Source of the DNA: Bacteroidetes bacterium OLB11
GTDB taxonomy: Bacteria; Bacteroidota; Bacteroidia; Chitinophagales; Chitinophagaceae
Assembly: GCA_001567165.1 (NCBI GenBank)
Contig: LNFQ01000023.1
Coordinates: 62,001 to 126,000 of the forward strand
Length of the DNA stretch: 64,000 nt
Reading direction: 5' to 3'
Positions 9,454-17,514 of this stretch are shown one piece after another (within the stretch, counting starts at the first letter, position 1; the number at the start of each line of letters is the position of its first letter). A program made the translations under genes and the position numbers. Below the pieces are notes generated by a model. It was not told the origin of the DNA. It was given only the letters and a program-made list of their open reading frames with translations, and searched no databases.

Positions 9454-10734
9454 CTACTGAATAAGCACCTTTTGAGTGTTTATATATTTGCCATCTACAT
9501 TCGTTTTTACTACATAGAAACCTTTTGCAAATCCAGAAACATCAATATTTTCATTAGAATTATTTTGATTGATTTCCATTGTTTTTACCATTTGTCCGAA
9601 GGCATTATAAATTGAAATGGATGCGTTTTGATAATCTAAATTGATGATGCTAACATTTAATATTCCATTATTGGTAGGGTTTGGATAGACAATTACATTG
9701 GAACTAATATCATCATAAGATGCAATCGATGTTGGGATTTTTAATAATTGTCTTTGGTTAGATAAAACACTTTCCATTAATGCAATTTGTCCTAAAGTGA
9801 AACTGTTTTGGCAAGTTTCTGACGAATAGTCCATGTAATTTTCTACCATATCTTTCATGTCGCCGGCACCTTCATTACAAGAATTCGCATTTTTATTACA
9901 GTTAAAGTTAGATTGATCTCCTTGTTCAGGGGTGTCAGCAATTCCATCATCTTCAAAGCCTTGTTGGCCGTGGCAAGCACCATTATCGTCGCCCCAGATA
10001 TGTCTCAATCCAAGATAGTGACCTACTTCGTGAACGGCAGTTTTACCTTGAAAACTAGCATTTTTTGGTTTTTGACTTGTTCCACCAAAAGCCATATAGT
10101 CAATAACAACTCCATCAAGAGCATCCCCAATTTGCATGCCCCAGTTTCCCCAGTTGGCTAATCCTGCTGGAGGGTAAGCGTAGCCTAATAATTCGCCACC
10201 TTGAATGGTTAAGTTGCAAACCCAAATGTTTAATCGGCGTGCAGGGTCAACGGCATTGCTTCCTCCCGCATTGGTATATTTTACTGCATCGGCAGTATTA
10301 TTTTGTCCATTGGTCATTTCAAATCCATTGACAGTTGTTTGTACTCTTTTCACATCTACTAGCATAAATTGAATATTTGCTTTTCCAACCCTAGATGCAA
10401 ATTCGGTACGAAGATTTGTCGTATCTGAATTTTGTCTTAGATAAGATTTATTCAGCATATCAATTTGAGCATTGATATAATTATCTGAAAGGTTTTGTGC
10501 TGCATTATAATATACAATATGCACTACAACCGGAATAGTGATCACTCCAGCTCTTGTTCTTTTGAAATTTTTAGCTTGTTCACTCAAATCTTTAACGGCT
10601 TGTTCCATACCGGGATTTTTAGCATCTAAATATTTTAAATATTGGTGTGATGCACAAGGAACATAGTTTTGAGCAGATAAATTATAGCCAAAGAATAAGG
10701 CTGCAAAGAAAAGGGAGTAAATAATTGATTTCAT
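9454..10734 (-). CDS. Secreted M43-family zinc metalloprotease with T9SS type A sorting domain
   Basis: A 426-residue exported protease. A signal peptide (MKSIIYSLFFAALFFGYNLSAQ) precedes an M43 (cytophagalysin/pappalysin) catalytic domain. The extended zinc motif HEVGHYLGLRH (HExxHxxGxxH) starts at residue 235, and the Met-turn follows in NYMDYSSETCQNSF near residue 295. Several Cys between them (GACHGQQGF, NFNCNKNANSC) likely form disulfides. The last ~75 residues (IVYPNPTNNGILNV ... VKTNVDGKYINTQKVLI) form a T9SS type A sorting domain that is cleaved during secretion. It probably digests extracellular protein; the true substrate is unknown. Confidence 0.93.
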   Translation of the reverse strand: MKSIIYSLFFAALFFGYNLSAQNYVPCASHQYLKYLDAKNPGMEQAVKDLSEQAKNFKRTRAGVITIPVVVHIVYYNAAQNLSDNYINAQIDMLNKSYLRQNSDTTNLRTEFASRVGKANIQFMLVDVKRVQTTVNGFEMTNGQNNTADAVKYTNAGGSNAVDPARRLNIWVCNLTIQGGELLGYAYPPAGLANWGNWGMQIGDALDGVVIDYMAFGGTSQKPKNASFQGKTAVHEVGHYLGLRHIWGDDNGACHGQQGFEDDGIADTPEQGDQSNFNCNKNANSCNEGAGDMKDMVENYMDYSSETCQNSFTLGQIALMESVLSNQRQLLKIPTSIASYDDISSNVIVYPNPTNNGILNVSIINLDYQNASISIYNAFGQMVKTMEINQNNSNENIDVSGFAKGFYVVKTNVDGKYINTQKVLIQ

Positions 10735-10759
10735 TGTTTATATTTATATTATTTAAATT

Positions 10760-11239
10760 TTATTTTTTACAAGGTGTGTTTTCTTTCACAAATACGAGTT
10801 TATTATTTGCGAAATGCTTTTTTAATTCATTTGAAAATTGTCCTATCAGTAATTGATTATTACCTACAAAACAATAATCTCTTTCGCCTTCTCTTCCCCA
10901 TACTTTATGATCAAACATTAAAGTTAAATGATTTTTTTCATTGAACTGATTCATTAAATAAAAGAAATCATCAACGGCTTTCATATCCACTCCATAGCCA
11001 CGACTTACAAACGAAACAACCAATTGAGATAGTACTTTTTTTTCTTCTTGTGAGTTGAATGAAATCGTTGCAGACGGTGGAGTTGGTGCCAATTGCGTAA
11101 AGGTCGTGTCTTTCATCACTACCGATGTTTTCGCTTTCTTTTTTTTCACCTTCTTTTGCCTTTTTGCAATAGACGGCGTCACTATTGCAAGCAAACACAA
11201 AATCAAGAAGAAATTTTTTAGGTTTATCATATTCTTCAT
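10760..11239 (-). CDS. Exported protein of unknown function, Lys-rich after the signal peptide
   Basis: From the ATG at 11239 the product is 159 residues with a signal peptide (MKNMINLKNFFLILCLLAIVTPSIA) followed by a very basic stretch (KRQKKVKKKKAKTS). The frame is open further upstream to 11446, but that extension would overlap the opposite ispH gene and its promoter, so the later start is preferred. The C-terminal half (SRGYGVDMKAVDDFFYLMNQF ... RDYCFVGNNQLLIGQFSNELKKHF) has no domain I recognise. It lies 25 bases upstream of the M43 protease gene on the same strand and may be co-transcribed with it. Confidence 0.65.
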   Translation of the reverse strand: MKNMINLKNFFLILCLLAIVTPSIAKRQKKVKKKKAKTSVVMKDTTFTQLAPTPPSATISFNSQEEKKVLSQLVVSFVSRGYGVDMKAVDDFFYLMNQFNEKNHLTLMFDHKVWGREGERDYCFVGNNQLLIGQFSNELKKHFANNKLVFVKENTPCKK

Positions 11240-11338
11240 TTTCAAAATAATCTTTCGAAAGTAAGATTTTCTTTTCATAATTATAAGATTTGAAGGGAAG
11301 AATATTTTAAATTTGCGTTTAATAAATTTATTATTTAG

Positions 11339-12566
11339 ATGAAAAGCTTTGAGATTCCAGAGTTTTATAGAAGTCCTTTGATTACTTCTATCAAACAAAA
11401 AAGAAAACAACAGGACAAACTCAAAAAGGATTTTGAACCTACTCATCTTGACTTTGGTGTGATTGAAATTTTTTTAGCTCGTCATTTTGGTTTTTGCTAT
11501 GGTGTTGAAAATGCGATTGAAATTGCTTTTAGAACGGTTTATGAAAATCCCGGAAAAAGAATTTTTTTGTTAAGTGAAATGATTCATAATCCGCAGGTGA
11601 ACCGTGATTTGAAAGAAAGCGGCGTTCAATTTATTATGAATACTGTCGGACAAATGTATGTGGATTGGTCTGAGTTAAAAAGTGATGATATCGTGATTAT
11701 ACCTGCTTTTGGAACGACAATTGAAACAGAAAATAAACTCAAATCGATTGGCATTTCTCCATTAGAATATAATACCACCTGCCCCTTTGTGCAAAAAGTT
11801 TGGAACCGTTCAGAGCAAATCGGGAGAAAAGGATACACCGTCATCATTCATGGAAAACCGCTTCATGAAGAAACCCGTGCTACCTTTTCACATAGTAGCA
11901 GTAATGCTCCTTCTGTCATAGTGAAAGATATTCATGAGGCAATGGCTTTATCAAAATATATCAAAGGTGAAGTGCCCCTTGAAGAGTTTTATACAGAATT
12001 TAAAGGTCAGTATTCAAGCGATTTTGATGCCACAAAACATTTTGAACGAATTGGTGTTGTGAACCAAACAACAATGCTTGCAACCGAAACGCAAGAGATT
12101 GCTGATTTTCTAAAAAATGTAATGACTTCTTTTTATTCTTTAACTGAAAAAAATATTGCAGAACGATTTGCTGACACTCGCGACACACTATGCTATGCCA
12201 CTACTGATAATCAAAGTGCCGTGAAAGGTTTATTGAATGTTGACGCTGATATAGCCCTCGTTGTAGGAGGATACAATAGCTCAAACACTTCACATTTGGT
12301 GGAATTGTGTGAAGAAAAACTTACCACATATTATATCGAAAATGAAACCAAAATTTTAGATAAAAATAGAAATTTCGCATTATAATATGCACGAAAAACA
12401 AGTGAAAATTACGGAGGGGTATTTTCCAGAAAATGAAAAACCAAAAATATTAATTACTTCTGGAGCTTCATGCCCTGATGCTGTTGTCGAAAAGGTTATC
12501 GAAAAATTATTATCTTTTTACGATAAAGAAAATGATATCCAAAAAATAGGGGATAGTTTTTTGTAA
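11339..12566 (+). CDS. ispH: 4-hydroxy-3-methylbut-2-enyl diphosphate reductase, frameshifted near the C-terminus
   Basis: The last enzyme of the MEP isoprenoid pathway, a [4Fe-4S] reductase making IPP and DMAPP. Cluster-binding Cys53 (GFCYGVENAIE), Cys148 (NTTCPFVQKVWNR) and Cys285 (DTLCYATTDNQSA) are all present, as is HGKPLHEETRAT. The open frame stops at 12385 after 348 residues, but the next frame continues directly with family-typical sequence (HEKQVKITEGYFPE, ILITSGASCPDAVVEK) up to the TAA at 12564-12566. Removing one base near the A5 run at 12362-12366 gives 408 residues, the normal length for the Bacteroidota form. The lost segment carries the conserved GASCPD motif, so the interrupted product would probably be inactive. 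A TAAATTTG -7-like element precedes the gene. Confidence 0.93.
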
Positions 12567-12608
12567 CTTTGAATTTATGAAGATAATGTAACTTTACAAC
12601 TTACGAAT

Positions 12609-13232
12609 ATGAAGGATACACTTGATTTTTACTCAAAAAGAAATATTTTTTCTTTACTTTTTTTAATGCTTTTTGTCCTTTTTTTTGAATCATGTCAAGA
12701 TGACAATTTCACCCCAAAGCCACGTGGATATTACAAAATCGATTTGCCGATTAGACAATATCAAACCTTCAATGATATTTCTTATCCATACAGTTTCAGC
12801 TATCCGGTGTATGCCGACATCGTGAAGGATACTACTTTTTTTGACGAAAAAACAGAAAACCCTTGGTGGATAAATATCGACTTTAAATCACTTGGAGGAA
12901 AACTCTATATAAGTTATAAAGAAATTAATCAAAAACATTCGCTCAATACTTTATTGGAAGACTCATACCAAATGACTCATTTCCATACCAAAAAAGCAGA
13001 TTATATTAATGAACCAGAGTTTCATACTGCAAATAATGTGCACGGTTTATATTATGATGTGGGTGGCAATGCGGCCTCGGCGTTTCAATTTTATGCAACC
13101 GATTCTGTGAAGCATTTTATCAGAGGGGCTTTATACTTTGATGTCACACCCAATGCTGATTCTCTAAAACCTGTCAACCAATTTCTGAGAGAAGATATTG
13201 TGAATATTGTAAATTCTTTAAAATGGAAATAA
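12609..13232 (+). CDS. gldD: Gliding motility lipoprotein GldD
   Basis: GldD is a membrane lipoprotein required for gliding in Flavobacterium johnsoniae and retained in T9SS-bearing Bacteroidota. The 207-residue product has a long hydrophobic leader and lipobox Cys29 (FFESC). It then carries family-typical blocks PKPRGYYKIDLP, the PYSFSYP strand and WWINIDFKSLGGKLYISYK. The DNVHGLYYDVGGNAASAFQF-like central region and NSLKWK end also fit. It is followed after 3 bases by the DUF3109 gene, so the two are likely one operon. A TAACTTTG element lies at 12564-12571. Its partner gldH is at 24.9 kb; other gld and spr genes are outside the window. Confidence 0.85.
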   Translation: MKDTLDFYSKRNIFSLLFLMLFVLFFESCQDDNFTPKPRGYYKIDLPIRQYQTFNDISYPYSFSYPVYADIVKDTTFFDEKTENPWWINIDFKSLGGKLYISYKEINQKHSLNTLLEDSYQMTHFHTKKADYINEPEFHTANNVHGLYYDVGGNAASAFQFYATDSVKHFIRGALYFDVTPNADSLKPVNQFLREDIVNIVNSLKWK

Positions 13233-13235
13233 AAA

Positions 13236-13808
13236 ATGGTCATCGTAGATAATATTTTAATTAGTGATGATATCCTCAATGAACAATTTGTTTGTGATTT
13301 GGAAAAATGCAAAGGTGGCTGCTGTGTAGATGGCGATGCGGGTGCTCCTTTGGAAAAAAGTGAATTGAAATGGATAAAAAAAGCATTTAAACTTTTAAAG
13401 CCTGAGCTATCAAAAGAGGCTATTGATGTTATCGAAAAAGAAGGAGCTTATGTGCATGAAGAAGGATTTGGTTATGTGACGCCAGTTATCAATGGTGGTA
13501 TTTGTGTGTATGGATATACTGACGAAAGTGGGATTGTGAAATGCTTGATTGAGAAAGCATATAATGAAGGAAGAATTCCTTTTAAAAAACCAATATCATG
13601 TCATTTATATCCCATTAGAGAAGTGAAAAAGCCTAATTATTTAGCCTTAAATTATGAGCCGCGTGAAGTGCTTTGTGCTCCAGCTTGTCGATTAGGAAAA
13701 AAGCTAGGAGTGAAGGTGTATGCGTTTTTAAAAGAACCTTTAATCCGTCGTTTTGGAGATGAATTTTATCATGCTCTCGAAACAATTGATAAAGAAAAAA
13801 TGCAATAA
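13236..13808 (+). CDS. DUF3109 family cysteine-rich protein
   Basis: A 190-residue cytoplasmic protein of the DUF3109 family, common in Bacteroidota and of unknown biochemical role. Conserved features include a clustered cysteine motif near the N-terminus (CDLEKCKGGCCVDGDAGAPL), ICVYGYTDESGIVKC, ISCHLYPIREV and a late LCAPACRLG. The arrangement suggests metal or Fe-S binding, in the style of YkgJ-type CxxxCCxxC proteins; this is inference. It starts 3 bases after gldD and converges with uppP with only 6 bases between the stops. Confidence 0.85.
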   Translation: MVIVDNILISDDILNEQFVCDLEKCKGGCCVDGDAGAPLEKSELKWIKKAFKLLKPELSKEAIDVIEKEGAYVHEEGFGYVTPVINGGICVYGYTDESGIVKCLIEKAYNEGRIPFKKPISCHLYPIREVKKPNYLALNYEPREVLCAPACRLGKKLGVKVYAFLKEPLIRRFGDEFYHALETIDKEKMQ

Positions 13809-13814
13809 AATTTA

Positions 13815-14609
13815 TTATGAAATAATTTTGAAAGCAATTAAGAGTAACACGATAGAACCTAGGACGATTCTATAAAGTCCAAATATCCTAAATCCATTTT
13901 TCTTTACAAAATCTATAAAAAATTTGATGGCCAATAATGCAACAATAAATGCCACTGCGTTGCCAACTAACAACACAATGAGTTGTTCACTCGAAAAAAA
14001 ACCTTCGTCTTTTATGTAGGTAAGCGTTTTGTATAATGTAGCAGCTGCCATAGTTGGCACGGCTAAAAAGAAAGAAAACTCAGCCGCTACATCTTTTGCA
14101 ATTTTTTGAGACATACCGCCAATAATGGTGGCTGCACTTCTGCTTAATCCCGGAAACAAAATTGACAGGCATTGAAATAAGCCAATTTTTAAAGCCAAAG
14201 TATAATTGATTTCTTTTTCATCTTGAATGGTTGGTTTATTAAACCATTTATCGACAAACAATAATACGATACCTCCCAATATCATGACGATTGCAATGAA
14301 GAGAGGGCTTTCTAATTTTGAATCAATAAAATCATTGAGTAAATATCCAAAGAAAAGAGATGGAATCACTGCAACTATTAATTTTAAATAAAACGTTGGT
14401 GATTTAAAGTTGATAAACTTTTTATAATACAAAACAAGAACTGAAATGATAGCTCCAAATTGGATGCAAATTTCATAATATTTAGTAAAAGGGTCATCTG
14501 CCAATTTCATAATAGAACTAGTAATCACCATGTGTGCTGTTGATGAAATCGGGAGAAATTCAGTTAATCCTTCTACGATAGCAATAAGGATAGCTTCGAT
14601 AATACTCAT
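13815..14609 (-). CDS. uppP: Undecaprenyl-diphosphatase
   Basis: An integral inner-membrane phosphatase (BacA family) that recycles undecaprenyl pyrophosphate for peptidoglycan and polysaccharide synthesis and can confer bacitracin resistance. The 264-residue protein shows both signatures: the (E/Q)-rich motif EGLTEFLPISSTAHM near residue 14 and the PGxSRS motif LFPGLSRSAATIIGG in the middle. About eight membrane segments are evident. It is the third gene of the leftward ftsX-DUF3098-uppP run, an arrangement conserved in many Bacteroidota. Confidence 0.95.
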   Translation of the reverse strand: MSIIEAILIAIVEGLTEFLPISSTAHMVITSSIMKLADDPFTKYYEICIQFGAIISVLVLYYKKFINFKSPTFYLKLIVAVIPSLFFGYLLNDFIDSKLESPLFIAIVMILGGIVLLFVDKWFNKPTIQDEKEINYTLALKIGLFQCLSILFPGLSRSAATIIGGMSQKIAKDVAAEFSFFLAVPTMAAATLYKTLTYIKDEGFFSSEQLIVLLVGNAVAFIVALLAIKFFIDFVKKNGFRIFGLYRIVLGSIVLLLIAFKIIS

Positions 14610-14627
14610 AAAATGTCAAAAATGGAA

Positions 14628-14885
14628 TTAGGAATTTGCAGTGGGTTTTTTCATAATTGCATAACCTTCTAATGCAAGTCCAAGCAAAACTAAAATGGGT
14701 GCAATCGTGATTCGAGTGGTGCTGTAAATTTCTTTTTCATCAAAAACATTAGGGTCGGGGCTTTTGCCACCGGACATTAATAAAAATCCCAAAATAATTA
14801 TTCCTAATCCGATAAACATAATTATGTAGTTTGTTTTATCAAAAAGGAATTGTTGGTTTGATGAATTTGTAATATTTTTTGACAT
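14628..14885 (-). CDS. DUF3098 family small membrane protein
   Basis: An 85-residue protein with two predicted membrane helices (YIIMFIGLGIIILGFLLMSG and TIAPILVLLGLALEGYAIM). The GKSPDPNVFDEKEIYSTTRI linker between them is characteristic of the DUF3098 family, usually found between ftsX and uppP. No function is established. The position between a divisome/cell-wall component and a lipid-carrier recycling enzyme suggests envelope biogenesis. Confidence 0.85.
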   Translation of the reverse strand: MSKNITNSSNQQFLFDKTNYIIMFIGLGIIILGFLLMSGGKSPDPNVFDEKEIYSTTRITIAPILVLLGLALEGYAIMKKPTANS

Positions 14886-14903
14886 TTTTTTTTCGTTTTT
14901 GTT

Positions 14904-15782
14904 TTAATATAAATCGTCTAGCTGTGTTTTTAAATATTTAATAACAGAGCGATGTGTACTCAGTAAAGATATGATGATACCAAGCGTCATAATGCTCAAG
15001 CATAAAATAATCATCCATTTAGTGCTGGCTATGGAATGAAGCTCTGGCAGCCAACTTTCTGCAAAGAATTTTAAAAGTAAAATTCCGACAATGGAAATGA
15101 GTGAACTAATGATGCCATTGATTACACTCCGTATATTGAAAGGCTTTGCAATAAACCATCTTGTAGCTCCTACCATTTGCATAGTTTTGATTAAAAAACG
15201 ATTGCTAAACATTGCTAATCGAATGGTATTGTCAATCAAAATGATTACAGAAAAAATTAAAAATAAAGAAATTGCTAAAATGACATAGCCAATACGTCGA
15301 ACGTTTTTGTTCATAATATCGATAAGATGTTTTTGATAAGAAACATTTCGAACTATATTACTTTGCTTAATAAATTTTTCTATTTTGATAATGCTATCTG
15401 AATTCATATAATCAGAATGGAGATGCAAAATAATTGAAGAAAATAAAGGATTATAGTCAAGAACTTGAGTATAATCTTCACCAAAATCTTTTTTAAAAAT
15501 TTGAGTTGCTTTTTCTTTTGATACAAACTCTGATGATTTGGTGAACGCTTGCTGTTTGAGAATTTGTTCTAATTTGATACCATTTTCATCTCTCGTGTTG
15601 TCATGGAGTTCTACCATGATTTCGATATTTTCTTTAAACGATTTGGATAGTTCCCCGGCATTGATGACAAGCCATCCCAATGAACCCAATAGGAACAAAA
15701 CCAAAGCTACACCAATAATGGAATAGGTGTAGGTTGCTTTGCCTTTTTTAATTTTGCGAGGTTCAATTTGATCATTACTCAT
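14904..15782 (-). CDS. ftsX: Cell-division protein FtsX
   Basis: FtsX is the membrane subunit of the FtsEX ABC-type complex, which couples cytoplasmic ATP hydrolysis to periplasmic peptidoglycan hydrolase activation at division. From the ATG at 15782 (MSNDQIEPRKIKKGK) it has 292 residues. One N-terminal membrane segment (YSIIGVALVLFLLGSLGWLV) is followed by a periplasmic domain and three C-terminal helices (IGYVILAISLFLIFSVIILI, the MQMVGATRWFI loop, LISIVGILLLKFFA and MIILCLSIMTLGIIISLLS). The MVGAT-x-x-FI motif before the FtsX domain is typical. FtsE is not adjacent, as usual in Bacteroidota. The upstream TTG at 15791 is a weaker start. Confidence 0.92.
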   Translation of the reverse strand: MSNDQIEPRKIKKGKATYTYSIIGVALVLFLLGSLGWLVINAGELSKSFKENIEIMVELHDNTRDENGIKLEQILKQQAFTKSSEFVSKEKATQIFKKDFGEDYTQVLDYNPLFSSIILHLHSDYMNSDSIIKIEKFIKQSNIVRNVSYQKHLIDIMNKNVRRIGYVILAISLFLIFSVIILIDNTIRLAMFSNRFLIKTMQMVGATRWFIAKPFNIRSVINGIISSLISIVGILLLKFFAESWLPELHSIASTKWMIILCLSIMTLGIIISLLSTHRSVIKYLKTQLDDLY

Positions 15783-16082
15783 AGCTTTCAAAAATAATTC
15801 AAAAATAATCTTATTTGCAAGCTATTTTTATTTTTATTGATTTTAACATATAAAACATGCTTTTTGTTTTATATGTTCGATAGCTTGTTCAAGGGCTGTT
15901 TCGATTTGTTTTTAATTCAAACAAAAGTTTTACCATCATTGCCTTAATATTTTGTCCATGCTTTTTCCCTTTGCGAACTCATCAACTAATTTTGATAGAA
16001 AATTTAAAAAAATACAAAAATTATTATTTGGAATCATAAAAATTGATGTACTTTTACTTTTGTCAATAAATAACTTTTTAAA
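15783..16082. other. Intergenic region between divergent ftsX and DUF937 genes, with a possible gene remnant
   Basis: No intact gene. On the minus strand roughly 15850-16000 reads like broken coding sequence: pieces KLVDEFAKGK, MMVKLLFELK and IETALEQAIEHIKQ appear in different frames and can be joined only with several one-base corrections. The 12-bp inverted repeat at 15845-15877 lies at the 3' end of that remnant. A TACTTTTG -7-like element lies near 16052, upstream of the DUF937 gene. Whether the remnant is real cannot be settled by eye. Confidence 0.4.
15845..15877. terminator. 12-bp perfect inverted repeat
   Basis: AACATATAAAAC (15845-15856) and GTTTTATATGTT (15866-15877) form a perfect stem around a 9-base loop. 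It lies between the divergent starts of ftsX and the DUF937 gene, so it is not at the end of an intact gene. It could be an operator, or the terminator of the degraded minus-strand gene noted in this gap. The stem is AT-rich and no U-run follows on the plus strand. Confidence 0.4.
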
Positions 16083-16715
16083 ATGATAGAACAACTTTTA
16101 AATTTAATACAACAAGAATCAACAGAGCATATTGTTAATAATCCTGCTATTCCTAACGATCAAAATAATCAAGCAATGGAACTTGCCGCAGAGTCTATTG
16201 TTGGTGGTTTGAAAAATGCTTTATCCGATGGAAATCTAAATGATGTAATGGGATTGTTTGGAGGAGATTCAAATCAGATTTCTACCAGTAACCCTTTAGT
16301 TGGAGGCATCACAGACAATTTTATCGGTGGACTTGTGAGTAAATTTGGATTAGATAATATCGCTGCAAAAGGAATTGCAGCTTCAATTATTCCAATGATT
16401 TTAGGAAAATTAGTTTCTAAAACAAATGACTCAAGCGATTCAAGTTTTAATATTAATAATATTATTGGAGCTTTGTTGGGTGCAAAAGCAGGAAATTCAG
16501 GAGTTGAAATTCCTGGAGGAAGTCTTTCTGGTATTGATTTTGGTGGAATTTTGAAAAACTTAACCAGTGGAGGTTTGGACGCAAACAAAGATGGAAAAAT
16601 CGGACTGGATGATTTAGCTGGAGTGTTAAAAAATTTCTCCTCAAACTCTCAAAGTAGCAATAGCTCAGATGGTGGTATTTTGGGTGCTTTAAAAGGAATT
16701 TTAGGAAGCAAATAA
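16083..16715 (+). CDS. DUF937 domain protein with EF-hand/dockerin-like calcium loop
   Basis: A 210-residue protein without signal peptide. The N-terminal half is DUF937-like: MIEQLLNLIQQESTEH, then LAAESIVGGLKNALSDGNLNDVMGLF, then a small-residue-rich helix pair (IAAKGIAASIIPMILGKLV). The C-terminal part contains DANKDGKIGLDDLAGVL, a D-x-N-x-D-G-x-I-x-x-x-D loop that matches a calcium-binding EF-hand or dockerin loop. Function is unknown for this family. It is followed after 34 bases by a small exported protein. Confidence 0.75.
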   Translation: MIEQLLNLIQQESTEHIVNNPAIPNDQNNQAMELAAESIVGGLKNALSDGNLNDVMGLFGGDSNQISTSNPLVGGITDNFIGGLVSKFGLDNIAAKGIAASIIPMILGKLVSKTNDSSDSSFNINNIIGALLGAKAGNSGVEIPGGSLSGIDFGGILKNLTSGGLDANKDGKIGLDDLAGVLKNFSSNSQSSNSSDGGILGALKGILGSK

Positions 16716-16749
16716 TTATTTTTTTTTTTATATAATGAATTAGATTTTC

Positions 16750-17125
16750 ATGAAACCATCTCACCTACTTTTTGCATTGACACTAATGCCTTTTATTGTA
16801 TTCTCTCAAAAATATAAAAAAAAGAACAGCCGAAGAAAAAGCACGATTTTATACCGATGAAATGATAAAAGAATTATCATTAGATTCTGCAACTTCACAA
16901 AAAGTGTTTGGCGTGAATTTATATGTTTCTAAAAAATTTGATTCGCTGTATGCAACCACAGAGGGGAGTGATGATAAAAGAAAAGGAGCTGTTTTTATTT
17001 ATAAAAAACGGGATTCCTTATTTAAAGAAGTGCTAAGCAAAAAAGAATATCTCAAATATGACGATTTGCAAAGAGAAAAAAGAGAAAAGAAAAAAACTGA
17101 AGCTGAAAAATTAAAAAATGATTAA
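16750..17125 (+). CDS. Small exported charged protein, frameshifted after the signal peptide
   Basis: The ATG at 16750 opens a signal peptide (MKPSHLLFALTLMPFIVFSQ) that leads into a stop soon after an A8 run at 16816-16823. Deleting one A joins it to the open frame (KKRTAEEKARFYTDEMIKEL) and gives 124 residues. Without the correction only an internal ATG at 16796 is available and the export signal is lost. The mature part is helical and highly charged (KYDDLQREKREKKKTEAEK). It resembles small periplasmic helical proteins of Bacteroidota annotated as hypothetical or Spy-like; that likeness is only a guess. Confidence 0.65.
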
Positions 17126-17514
17126 GCCATGATGATGCTTTGAATAATAAGCATAAATACAAAGGACTCATTCGATTTTTTGTAATGAGAAAATAAAATG
17201 GAGTTTATTACTTTTGGAAGAAACAGGCGGGGCGGATTGATGAGTGCCGATTTGATAAAATATTGTTTTTTGAATTGTCCACTTTTTATTAAGTTCAAAG
17301 TTCGACTTTTCATCAAATTTATTCTATGGTTACTATTTCCACTCTTGTTTACTATATGCACAACCCATTGTCGCTGTTGATTGACACTTGTGATGTAAAC
17401 TTGTTTTATGGCAGGGCATTGAGAGTAATTATAAATGTGCTAATACCCTGTGTGAATTAGTTATTTGGTATTTTTAAGTCCAAATAATTTCTCTAAAGCT
17501 TTTCAATCCCACTT
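17126..17514. other. Intergenic region without a supported gene
   Basis: Nothing convincing is coded here. Short open frames on both strands (about 60-80 codons) have unnatural composition and no signal or motif. Two weak inverted repeats are present: CAGGGCATT/AATACCCTG (17412-17420 and 17442-17450, one mismatch) and TATTTGG/CCAAATA (17462-17468 and 17480-17486). They lie just past the stop of the leftward thioredoxin gene and may help end its transcript. Confidence 0.4.

Noticed and set aside
9415..9615. Plus-strand open frame opposite the M43 protease tail
   Set aside because: It lies across a terminator and antisense to a well-supported T9SS sorting domain, with no motif of its own.
11240..11446. 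Longer N-terminus of the Lys-rich exported protein, up to 11446
   Set aside because: It would overlap ispH on the other strand and bury the signal peptide about 70 residues inside the protein.
11339..12566. Phase variation of ispH and engB by poly-A switching
   Set aside because: Both are expected to be essential and the runs are only 5-6 bases, so switching them off would be lethal and the tracts are too short; error or repair of the message is more plausible.
17122..17380. Short open frames of 60-80 codons on both strands after the small charged protein
   Set aside because: They overlap each other, have odd composition and no signal or family motif.
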